Shown here one piece after another: positions 34,466 through 44,589 of a DNA stretch of 64,000 bases. Source of the DNA: Aulostomus chinensis. Its lineage: Eukaryota; Chordata; Actinopteri; Syngnathiformes; Aulostomidae. The position numbers and the translations under genes are program-made. The notes under the pieces are model-generated. The model was not told where the DNA came from. It was given only the letters and a program-made list of their open reading frames with translations, and did no database searches. The stretch is from the NCBI GenBank assembly GCA_037954235.1, contig JBBMOA010000014.1:22354773-22418772 (forward strand). The letters are read 5' to 3'. Positions within the stretch are counted from its first letter, which is position 1. The number at the start of each line of letters is the position of its first letter.

Positions 34466-35790
34466 GCGCCGCGCCGAGCGCACACACGCCGCTCGCGGTT
34501 CAAAGGTCGCGCACACATGTGCAGGGCACAAGTGCCTCTTATAAAGTTGCATCTGGTCGATAAAAAATCCTCGTCCAAACGATCTGTTGAGGGAAATTTA
34601 TCAGATAAACTTTTTTAAGTTGCGAGAAAAATGAAAGCAAGTTTTTTTTTGTTTGTAACATCGCTTCAAAAACGAACCCTTCAACCCTCACCCCTCAAAC
34701 TGACGGTTATAAATTAAACAGAAATGAGAGCTCGAGTTAGATGGAGACTAGAAAATATAAGCGAGCGGCGTTGAGGGACAGGTGTTACTCGAGCTGCATT
34801 ACTGTGATTATAAGACGCTGCCCCCTAGTGGTTATTAATGAACACTATTTTTCTGCCCATTGAGTGGATGTCAGGAAGGTAATGAGAGGTAGACCACTCC
34901 TTCTACCTCATCAGGCCTCTAGACTGTTGTGCAGATGTGTTCACCTCATCGTGATCCTTGCATGTATGAGCTTCTACAGGATTTGATGGACCAAAGGTTT
35001 GTTCGTCGCTTAGATTTATTTGCATGCAGGAGTAGATTATGAGTGCTTTGTGTGTTTATTGTAACGCAGAAGAAGTTGTGGGGTGCGAATGTCATCCGTC
35101 AGTTGTGATGTCTTTTAAAACACATCTCAGGTGACGGCGTCACAGGTGGGCAGCGAGACACATCGCCACTTACACCTACCAGGCTTCTCCAAATGCATCC
35201 AGGGGTTTTCATTTTCGTGACCCAAAGGTCAAAGGGCAGACAGCCAGGCAGTCAAGTGCCAGATTAGTTTAGCACGGGCTAGCTTTGACAACAACAAGCT
35301 GTTTCAAGAACTACAATGAATGTGTGCACTGTCGCCAGAACAACGACCACATCCTGAATAGATGGCTTGTTTTCCTGCCGCGTCCTTGTCTGAGTCACTT
35401 GAGGACACATCGGTGTTCACACGATCAATCAGATGTGGTCAAATGGGTCTCCCAACACCTCAGGAAGTGGTGTGAGGGGCAGGATCGCAGTGGGGGTTTC
35501 ATCCCTGGCTACTTGAGATCCGATCCAGATGCATTTTAAGGCCAAGTGTGAAGAGGGTCTTTGTCGGACCACGGAGGAAATAAAGATTTCATGTTTATGT
35601 TCCTAACATTGCCGTCGAATGTATGTTGTCCCAGTGGATGTGATTCCTTACGTAGCTACGTGTTTACTGCTCTTGTCAGACGAATCGTGTCAGATCTCGA
35701 TCCGTCTGCCTGTCCTTTCAACGCCCAAATTCTGTCTTCCATGCTGTCAAGTCTCGTCTCTGACGGCTTTGATCACCACATGGAAACAAA

Positions 35791-35793
<3 letters not shown>

Positions 35794-35846
<53 letters not shown>
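35794..35846. repeat. (CA)n microsatellite
   Basis: About 26 CA dinucleotides, uninterrupted. Confidence 0.97.
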
Positions 35847-35848
<2 letters not shown>

Positions 35849-36589
35849 TGTTGACTGCTTCCCTGCATTTATAGATAGAAGATGTGAATTATCATGCGTG
35901 CATCTGTAAAATCAGATCATTTTTATAAATGCAAACTACCTTTAATTGTATGGATTGTCCTAATTCACTCTACTCACACTGGCATGCACTCACTCACACA
36001 TACACACATTTACAACTCCTTAGATAGCGCGCATACACATGTGCTCATTTATTGCTTATTAGCCTGAGTTTATAGTGAGATATAGATACAGCAGAGATAA
36101 GACCGCAAAAAGATAGCTTATTACATTTCAACATTCAAATAAATGGTGTGAATTTAGGTTAATGATTGAACATGAATCATGTTTCAGTTACTCCCAAACT
36201 GCAATAAAACAAACAGAGCCACAACAAGCCTTCACTTATATAAGGGGTTCAGTGAGTTGAAGCCAAAGACGGAGCGTTAAAGACTCCAAACAGATCTTAG
36301 TTTTGTCTTCAATCAAAAATATTTTGAGTTTGTCCGGGGTGATGCAGATTATTGGCGTCGTGTCTGCTGAGGAGAAGCGTTTATGAAGCCGTGAGACTCA
36401 AGCAGCTGACCTCACCTTCCTCAGAGAATGAACCCCAAAACCTCATGGCGTTACTTTCAGACGTCACAATGAAGAAGAGCCCATCTTTCATCATTTAAAG
36501 AACCAAAAATATTCCTCTGTGTTCCGCAGTTCCACAAATCACAAGTTCAGTGGCCGAAAAATGCATTTTTGTAATTTTGTTTAATTTGT

Positions 36590-36665
36590 ATACATATATA
36601 TTTAATATTATATACAAATTTAATTTGTATATATATATATATATATATGCAGTATATATATACAT
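36590..36665. repeat. TA-rich microsatellite
   Basis: TA repeats (about 36,629-36,648 and 36,653-36,662) are set in an imperfect inverted repeat built on taatttgtata. Confidence 0.85.
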
Positions 36666-38202
36666 GCATACATCCATATATACGTATATGTGTACAAGTC
36701 AAACCTATAATCATCACTGTCTGCTCCCTGAATGCAACACCATGCACTGATTGTGCAGCACAACTTTAATTCATCATAATCCCAGTATTTGTTTTGTGTT
36801 TTGAAGTCAACTTTAATCAAACACAACACGAAGCTGCGGCCACACATGAAGGAGCATTGATATTATTGGCTCCGGCAGCAGAGTCGAACCATGCGCACAC
36901 TGAACTTTGCCACCCCACTGTAGCAAATTTAACGTCTGGACTTGTACATTTAAACAAACAATCAACTTTTATCCCTTCGGGGGGGGTTTTCCCCTCCAGA
37001 TTTCTGTCAGTTGAAAATGAAATAAATGAACTGTACATTCGTAGAACACAAATGCATCTAAATATGAAAAACTTCTAAAACTTGGCATTGAGGTCACTGT
37101 TGTCCCTGTCCCAATGTTGACTCTGGAGAGTAATTACTCACCATGAAAATGTCATAATTTCTTCCATTGCTGTTGTATAATTACATTCAGCAGAATCAAT
37201 TATTTGCCTTTAATTGTTTAGTAGATAAAAGACATAAAAGGCGGGTGCAGCAGGCTCTTGATTATTGATTCCATATCTATTTATTATGAGATGCTGATAA
37301 TGGAGTGGTGCCCAGGGCACAGCTTCTGTGGGTGAGCACCAGTAACAAATGACGTGGGCTGGTTGTTCGATGGTTTCCAAGGGTGCTTCAAACTGTGACC
37401 TTGACCAATAAAAGTGTTTTAGCTCGATCTGGACTTGACACGAGCTTGGAAGACGATTCAATCTCTGGGGCAGAATTGAGTTCAAAGAAGATATCCCTAA
37501 AGTGTCTGCTTTACAATTCACCTGGTAATTTATTGACTAACCCACTACATTTGATGCAAGTGTGACTCCAGGAGACCCACATAAGATGGTAACTCAGCTC
37601 CAGCTTACCTTCAACCTTTGGAATGCAGCACTCATTGTCCCTCCACCCACACAGCCATCAACACTTTGTAGCTCTGCCTGTAATTATAAAGGGACTTTTA
37701 TTTTCCAGAGAGAAAAAAGGTTTTATTATCAATCACAGTTCCTGCGTTGAAATGTTTGACCGCTCCGTTTAAAGACTTCTGTACACTACGTTCATCTGCA
37801 TTGTTGTGTTTGCCTTATGGAGACTGTTATGATGTCAGAGTCAATGATTGCCTGCGGGGCCACTGAGTTGATGCCACCCACCTGCCATGCTGGCACAGTC
37901 CACACGGGGTCAAACAGTTTACTCTCCGGTGAGTGCCGGGGGCCTCCCTGGAGTGCTCTGCTGTGAGCTGGCCATGCTGCAGCCATAAAACCATAAACCT
38001 CACCTGTTTCAACTTGTTGAGTCTCCCAGGGTGGTGAGACACAGCAGCTATCACGGTTATGACCATTCTGAGGCACATGGTGTCTTTACAAGTGTGGTCC
38101 CTCACTGTTTAGAACGTTAAAACAAACTTCCACTTGTACTTGCTTGTTAGAAGAAAATATACATGAAGCAATAATGATTACCGAGACTTGACCTCCAGCA
38201 GT

Positions 38203-38658
38203 GTTTAAAGGAACAAGACAACTTTTTGGTAAATATGATTGAACCAGGAAGAAGCCAGAGACCCTTCTGTCCTCTGTATGTGTCAGGGAGCTGCTAGTTA
38301 GCTTTGCATGATAAATGGTAGTGGATGGGACGTGATAGCACACCATGGTCTGCAGCAGCAACTCTTGTCAACAACGAACAGTGTGTTTTGTTGGCTGAAG
38401 TCAGAATAGAGCGTTGAGGGGCTGAGTGACTCTAAAATTACCATAGCTTGTAATTTGTAATTGTTCATTCATGACAAATGCTACACACAATGAAAGCAAG
38501 GAGTATTTTTGGAGAAAAGTGTATGTGATGACTTTTGACAACACTTTGCTAAAAGGACCATTCATCAAGCTAAGCTAACTAGCAGTCAGCTGATCATCTC
38601 GTCTGGCTGATGAGGATGAATAAGCGTATTTCCCAAAAGTTAGCATGTACCTTTAAAG
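38203..38658. mobile_element. MITE-like element with terminal inverted repeats
   Basis: The left end (gtttaaaggaacaagac then aactttttggtaaatatg) matches the reverse complement of the right end (ctttaaaggtacatgc then taacttttgggaaatacg) over about 33 bp with a few differences. The interior carries aagctaagctaactagcag and gaataagcgtatttccc, phrases common in a widespread fish repeat. It has no coding capacity. A related, more diverged copy is in the elastase gene. Confidence 0.65.
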
Positions 38659-39796
38659 CCCTTTAAGGTTGGACCCTAACCTTTAGCATCGTTACACAAC
38701 AGCTTATGTAAAATGATTTATGTACTGAACCAGAAACTGTCTGGGTTCTGAATGGCGTCTAAATGTTTTGGTGTTGCACAGAGGAAATGTTTGGGCCTCA
38801 ACATGGAGAGACGATCCTTCCCAACGCTGAAAGCTACATTCCACTTTACTCACACACCAATTTATCAAATGTAATGTGAGGAAGCGTCGCTCAATTGTCC
38901 GTCTCCTCCTGGAACGCAGCTCTCTTACTCTGTGTTGTCGGTGTGTGGTTTATTGTGTTTATTGTGTACTGAGCGTTGGTCGCGACCCTGGACAGCACTG
39001 TGCAGTCAAGGAAACAGTCATTCACAATTTAAGAATTCGAACTTGTTTCCAGTTTTTAAAGCTTGCAATCCTTTAATTCCTTTAATTTAATAGTAGCCAA
39101 CCAGCTTGTCATGCTGGTTTGTGTCTGTCGCTAAGCACGAATCAAATGAGGGTGGTGGGCGTGTGTGTGTGTGTGTGTGTCCTCCCCGCTCATCTCCACT
39201 GAGTGGAGCTGCTGTGATGCTGTCAGCTTCCAGCAGGTCCTCACACCAACCAGCAGATGGAGGTAAACAAATGTCAGAAGCTTTGTGTCCATGCCACTGA
39301 CGGCAAAACTTCCCTGACGTCTGCCACTGAAGGAGCATGAAAGGTTGAAGGTCCCTCCACACACCAGCACCACAGATGATTAATTCAAGCATCCTGCTTC
39401 ACTGGAGATGGAGTGAAGGGAAGTCAAACGTTTATATGGACAGTATAAACTGAGTTTAAACCCAGCGCGAATGTGACTCCTGGGGGCATCAGATCTCTGC
39501 TTCGTCTCTAAACCTGTGAAAGTTTGTGACTGAACTTCTGACAAGTCAGAGGAGCGGTTTAGAGTTCCGCTTGTTTCTTCTTCTTCTTTCTTTTTACATA
39601 CTTTAAATTGAGTTGTATTCATTTATCTTGTGGAAAAAGACAAATGTAAAAATTCACAATTCAAATTCCTTGAAAGCCAAAATGAATGGAAAAAAAGGCA
39701 AAAGAAGACAAGGTTATATTTACATAGCACATGTACATGTGGATAAATAAAGGCCTACATTTCTGTGATTTACCATCTCTGAGGCCTAGATAAATC

Positions 39797-39869
<73 letters not shown>

Positions 39870-40620
39870 CATTTTCATTTCACAGTGGTGCCATCTGATA
39901 CGTGGAGGAGCAAATCTCTGGTTCTGTGTGGAGTAGAATGATAATATTGGTAATGCTGGCGAGGTCCAATTCTCCTCTTTTTCCAGAGGGCTGATATGAA
40001 CTCCCCCATGGCTCTGTACCAGCTGCATCCTGGTTTTATTATGCCAAAAACACAAATACCTGTTGTCAGGGCGTGGACTCACCCTGCTGCTGATATCTGA
40101 TGCAGCAGACTGCTGAGGTCATGCATCAAGGTAACATATCGCTGCTATTTATCTGATGCTGCTCAGCCCCCGCCACCCCTGCCTGGATGGATCAGACAGC
40201 ATGTTCGCCATCGCTGACTCCTGGTCGACCTTGGTGGTGATTGATAGGAAATACTGATTCATACGTCCTCCACACACGCCGATGGGCAGCCATTCCTCAT
40301 ATCAGCTACTTCTTATCACTCTGCAGGAGGGAAGAAATATGAAGTGGTGCCTCCCATGTCCACGGTCAGTCCACCCAACTCCTTTCTAGCACACGCAGCT
40401 TTTCAAACAGGCACAGTTTGATCGCTTTCAGTTGAATAAGATTAATTATTAGATATATTAGATTTAAATATTCAATGAAATCATCTGGAGTCCAGATATT
40501 TAACTTCACAGCTCCAACACCCAGTGTTGTTTTGGAAAAATAACCTTTGCTCTCTGTTTTTCTCCTTTAATTAGCTGACAAAAACAAAACAAAAGACAAA
40601 GTTTTCAATATTCTGGCCAC
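38659..40620. other. Intergenic stretch downstream of elastase
   Basis: No gene recognised. It holds a short (GT)9 run near 39,163-39,180 and a long (GT)n tract at 39,799-39,867. Confidence 0.45.
39799..39867. repeat. (GT)n microsatellite
   Basis: About 34 GT dinucleotides, uninterrupted. Confidence 0.97.
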
Positions 40621-40621
40621 A

Positions 40622-40627
40622 TTTAAT
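40622..40627 (-). other. Probable elastase poly(A) signal
   Basis: ATTAAA on the minus strand 186 nt after the elastase stop. A T/GT-rich stretch at about 40,605-40,575 (ttttgttttgtttttgtc) fits a downstream cleavage element. Confidence 0.55.
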
Positions 40628-40812
40628 GCTCACTCAGCAAGCAGTGAAAACACAGACACGCTTTGTGATCGTCTTTCAGGGTACACGACTCTGCCGCTCT
40701 TCCCTCTGCAGCTCGTCTCCTCACACAGATGTCTGGTGCAGACATGGAGGACGGCCTCCAGAAGGTGATGGAAAGATCTGATCTGGTTACATTGTTGCAT
40801 CCAGTCGAATCC

Positions 40813-42794
40813 TCAGTAGTGCAGCATCACCTGAAGAGATCAAACATGATGTGTAATAGGTTTTATTCATCAGTCACAGCTGCGCACACACACGCAGACG
40901 TACAGAAGTGTTGCTGTCAGTCCTATAAAGCAGTTGTGTTGACGGACTTACGTCACTGAGCCACTCAGTGAAGGCAGATGTGCGCGTGAAGACAGTTGGC
41001 TTCTTCACCTCATTGCAGACACGGGAGGAAACAAAGCTGGTTACACCCTGAACGTACCACTTACCATCCGGACCCAGGCAGTTCAGAGGACCGCCGGAGT
41101 CCCCCTGGAACCAGAGAAGCAGGAACCTTATTCACAGGTCTAATAGCTACAGGAGGTACTAGTGGGGTCGCACATACGTTACATCCAGAAACCACATCTC
41201 CTCCAGCACAGATCATGGTGCTCCTGACGTTGATGCCCCACCAGTCGCTGCGGCTGCACACACTGTGCTCCACCACAGGCAGCAGGGCCTGTTGCAGCCT
41301 GTCAGGCATCGGACCATGAGCTGCAACACAGAGACGACTCCAGTTACACAAGCTAAACCGCAACTTCTCATAAATATCATGTGACTGATGAATCCATGTC
41401 AGCTAAGAGAGGAGAAACATGTAGATTCCTACCTGCCCCCCCCCCCCCCCCGAGCCAGACAAGTCGATAGATATCAGCAGGAGGCTGAGACCCATGGAGA
41501 GCTATGCTAACACTTCCCACCCACTAGCATTCATTTGGCTAAGCCAGCTAGCAGTCAGCTGGTCTCTGTGGGTTTCAGCTCACTAATTCGCACACAGAGG
41601 AGAGAAGCTCTGAAGAGGATGGCAAACGGGTGCATTTCTGAAAAGTTGCCATGTTTCTTTCAATGCACATTTGATTCTAGCTGAGCTCACCCATCACTCT
41701 TCTATACTCGTAAAACACTGCAGTGATCTGGAGTGGTCCGCCTGGATGAGAGTGCAGTGACATTACTGTAAAGGTTTCCCCAGCCGGAGATGAAACATGG
41801 CGTCCCATGGGCGAGGATGTCTCCCGCCGCTGGAATACAAGCTGGGCCAACGCTGTCGTTCATGATGGGGCTCTTGACCAGCTTCAGCAATGCCAGATCA
41901 TTGCTGTGAGAAAACGCTCGGTCAGATGTGTCACCCCTGATTTACTGTCCTCTTCTTCTCTGAGCTTTAGGAACGCACTCACCCATCAGCCACATGATCA
42001 ATGTCCCAGTTGGGATGGACGAAGATGCGCAGAATGTCCAGGATCTGTTCAGTTCCCTCCTGCTGGCTCATGTCATGCTCTCCCAGGACCACGCGGTACA
42101 CATCTCCTGGCCTGAAAAACCCCTCGGCTCAATCAAACGCCCACGTGGGGGGGCCGCTGCAGGAGCCCCAACACGTCACAGCTGCTTTAACATTTCTGAA
42201 TTGCTTAACTGCATATTTTACAATTGATTTGTTATTATAGTCCTTTTCAACACGTCTTTTTTTCTTCCAGGTTTACTTTGTGTTTATATCAAAACTTCTC
42301 TGATTTCATGTTTCTGTGAAGTACTTTGAGCTTCTTCCTGTCATTAATATATCATTGTACTGTACATCATGTGAGCCTGCTAGCCTTCATGTTAGTCACC
42401 AGATGCAGTGTCCAGCTGTCAGCACCCAGCGAGGTCCAATCAGAGTTCCTCCACAAGTGTGATGGAAACGGCTGCCGTGCTTCACTTGCAAGGAGATCTG
42501 GGAAAATATGTGAAGAGATGCTAATATGAGAGATGTAAGAGGATGATTGTTGAACTCACGCAGGAGGATAAAACCCTGAAGATTACCTGCCAGGGCCAGC
42601 TATGGGGGCGAGCATCCTCTCCGTTTACCACCCTGCTTGTGTCTGGCTTGACAGCGGGGGTTCCGCACCCAAAAACTAGAACATATTATTAAATGATAGC
42701 AAAACTTTGGTTTCTGGGCCTGTTCTGGAGTGACTTAACCAGGTTACTCACCGTACGCCACGTGGAGCAGCAGGAGGACCAGCGTCTGCAGCAT
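40813..42794 (-). CDS. Pancreatic elastase, CELA3/proproteinase-E type, 8 exons
   Basis: A secreted S1 serine protease zymogen of the exocrine pancreas. Exons (minus): 42794-42752, 42675-42587, 42497-42400, 42111-41983, 41903-41767, 41320-41178, 41104-40952, 40830-40813. They total 810 nt (269 residues), all GT-AG and in phase. Residues 1-17 are a hydrophobic signal peptide ([11 protein letters not shown]). Cys18-Arg29 is the activation peptide, cleaved before [15 protein letters not shown]. The catalytic triad is His74 (TAGHC), Asp122 (NDLALL) and Ser216 (GDSGGP). Ser210 at the base of the S1 pocket and the SFVSS segment fit an elastase or chymotrypsin-like pocket rather than trypsin. [14 protein letters not shown] and SDWWG place it nearer CELA3/CTRC than CELA1. 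The last exon codes only VMLHY before the stop. It appears functional; CELA3 versus other fish elastases needs a tree. Confidence 0.95.
41436..41451. repeat. Poly-C run in elastase intron 5
   Basis: Sixteen C in a row in the intron between exons 5 and 6; the length is likely to be polymorphic or uncertain. Confidence 0.9.
41460..41690. mobile_element. Diverged MITE-like copy in elastase intron 5
   Basis: It shares ctagcagtcagct and the end block gtgcatttctgaaaagttgccatg with the element at 38,203-38,658 (whose end reads gcgtatttcccaaaagttagcatg). Its left terminus was not found, so it is probably truncated. Confidence 0.45.
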
Positions 42795-42833
42795 GCTGTC
42801 AGCCTGTGGAGACACACGCTGTCGTCCTTGGCG

Positions 42834-42944
42834 CTCTTATACCTCCTCAGCCTGTCTGTCAACTGAACCTGTAGAACTCTCTTATCAGTGTCCAGCCCTG
42901 ATTGCAGCTGGGAAGAACTTCCTGTCCCACAGATGCATCAGCTG
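42834..42944 (-). promoter_or_regulatory. Elastase proximal promoter
   Basis: On the minus strand TATAAGAG lies at 42,841-42,834, 40 bp before the ATG, so the 5'UTR should be only about 15-20 nt, as is usual for pancreatic proteases. Upstream are a GATA site (GATAAG, 42,886-42,881), an E-box CAGCTG abutting TTCCC (42,914-42,905), and a second CAGCTG (42,944-42,939). An E-box next to a TTCCCA-type box resembles the PTF1 site of acinar genes. The motifs are seen; binding is inferred. Confidence 0.5.
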
Positions 42945-43176
42945 GACTGTGGCTGCGCAACACTGAACTGACCGATGGAAAAAAATGGGAAATGGGTTTA
43001 TTGAATATGTTCAAGATAATTTTGTCTGAGCTTTGCCATTATTGATGTGCTGTACGTTTACAAGGAGAACATAACAAGCTTTCATCATATTTATTCATTT
43101 TGGGCACAAAGACCAGTGGCAGGGATTTGCTCCAGCTAATATGAGCTGCTACAAATCATGAAAGGTTCTCAGTGCT

Positions 43177-43515
43177 GACTTACAGGTGAGTACTGGGCCT
43201 TCAGGGCTCACAGGTGAGCACTGGGCCTTCAGGGCTCACAGGTGAGTACTGGGCCTTCAGGGCTTACAGGTGAGTACTGGGCCTTCAGGGCTTACAGGTG
43301 AGTACTGGGCCTTCAGGGCTCACAGGTGAGCACTGGGCCTTCAGGGCTCACAGGTGAGTACTGGGCCTTCAGGGCTCACAGGTGAGCACTGGGCCTTCAG
43401 GGCTCACAGGTGAGTACTGGGCCTTCAGGGCTCACAGGTGAGTACTGGGCCTTCAGGGCTCACAGGTGAGCACTGGGCCTTCAGGGCTCACAGGTGAGTA
43501 CTGGGCCTTCAGGGC
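43177..43515. repeat. 28-bp minisatellite, 12 copies
   Basis: A 28-bp unit built from acaggtgagtactgggcc plus ttcagggctc is repeated 12 times in exact 28-bp register. The invariant caggtg first occurs at 43,183 and last at 43,491. Variation is nearly confined to two sites: gtgagt versus gtgagc, and ctcac versus cttac. The near identity of units points to recent expansion or homogenisation. It begins about 370 bp upstream of the inferred elastase start site. Confidence 0.98.
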
Positions 43516-44539
43516 CCCCTCACCATGAACACTGACAATAACAACAATGACAAATGAATGATTTTAGAAGTCATGCTGCCAGATGATGGATGGTGGAGTC
43601 AACACAAACACTTCACCTTCACTTGAGCTTGAATGAGATTTGAAACCCTGAGAGTGGAAGTGGAGTTGTTGCTCTCTGTGTGGACGGTCATAACGGGCGC
43701 TTTTCCCAATTAGTACCAACTTCTACCCTGGTAGAATGAGGATCAGTAATTTTAATTGTGCTTTACTGACATGAAAGGGAACATTTCTGGATTAACTGGA
43801 ATGAACAGGGGTTGGTGAGCGCTTCAGAAGCAGCCGCCAGTTCCGGGATCTCTGAGCATTCCTAAATGTCGAACTGCAATTTGTTTTGGCTGGTATTGCT
43901 GTCGCGACATGATTGGCAACACTAGAATGAATTGCCATTCTTCACATTTTGATTGAAGAACCTTTGAAGGATAATGGTGTGATTTTTGCTGAGTTGTAAA
44001 ATTCCAAATTCCAGATTTCTCTGCTGCACTGCAGTTCTTCACTTGCATCGGCCATGTTACAATATCAGTAAAATACAAATCATTTGCTTCGCCCGTCTCT
44101 ATTGTTTCCCTATCTCTGAACCTGGATTTTGGTAAATATATGATTATAATTTGCATTCGTCTCCTGAACTATAAGCTCCTGCACTGACGCACTAAAAATG
44201 GCAACTCTTAATATCATATTGCGATGGCGGTTGATGCTCTGCAGCAGATTCAGATTTCATTTTATTTTGTCCCGTGTTATCTTAGACTTGAAACCATAGA
44301 CCAAAGGTCAGATCTCTGATTCCATGGTTACAGGGAAAACTCCATCTGCCTGCAAGCAGATTTCCATATTAAGCTGTAAAAGTGTTTCAGGATATTTTTG
44401 TAGGGTTTGTGATCACAAGCTGCTGCGTCACCACGCTGGTGAAGTTTGGTGCCAGTTTGGGAGTCAGCGCAGCAGCCCAGGTACCGATGGACGAGGTTAT
44501 TTCTGGACGGAAGATGGATTATTAGAAAGTCTTGATGCA
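43516..44539. other. Non-coding stretch upstream of elastase
   Basis: Nothing recognised beyond the neighbouring minisatellite and palindrome. Confidence 0.45.
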
Positions 44540-44589
44540 AATAACGTGACGCATTTACAAACTTAAGTTTGTAAATGCGTCACGTTATT
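44540..44589. repeat. Perfect 50-bp palindrome without spacer
   Basis: The 25 bases aataacgtgacgcatttaca + aactt (44,540-44,564) are followed directly by their exact reverse complement (44,565-44,589). Each arm contains a TGACGCA/TGCGTCA element and the centre is cttaag. The next outer pair (44,539/44,590) does not match, so the symmetry ends sharply. Confidence 0.98.

Larger units (their letters stand above)
34466..38202. other. Intergenic stretch upstream of slc34a2
   Basis: No gene recognised. The first few hundred bases are the slc34a2 5' flank. Further on are a (CA)n tract (35,794-35,846), an AT-rich tract with (TA)n (36,590-36,665) and otherwise plain sequence. Confidence 0.45.

Noticed and set aside
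43177..43515. Regular 28-bp repeat considered as a CRISPR array
   Set aside because: Units are directly abutting with no unique spacers, and the setting is a eukaryotic chromosome; it is a minisatellite.
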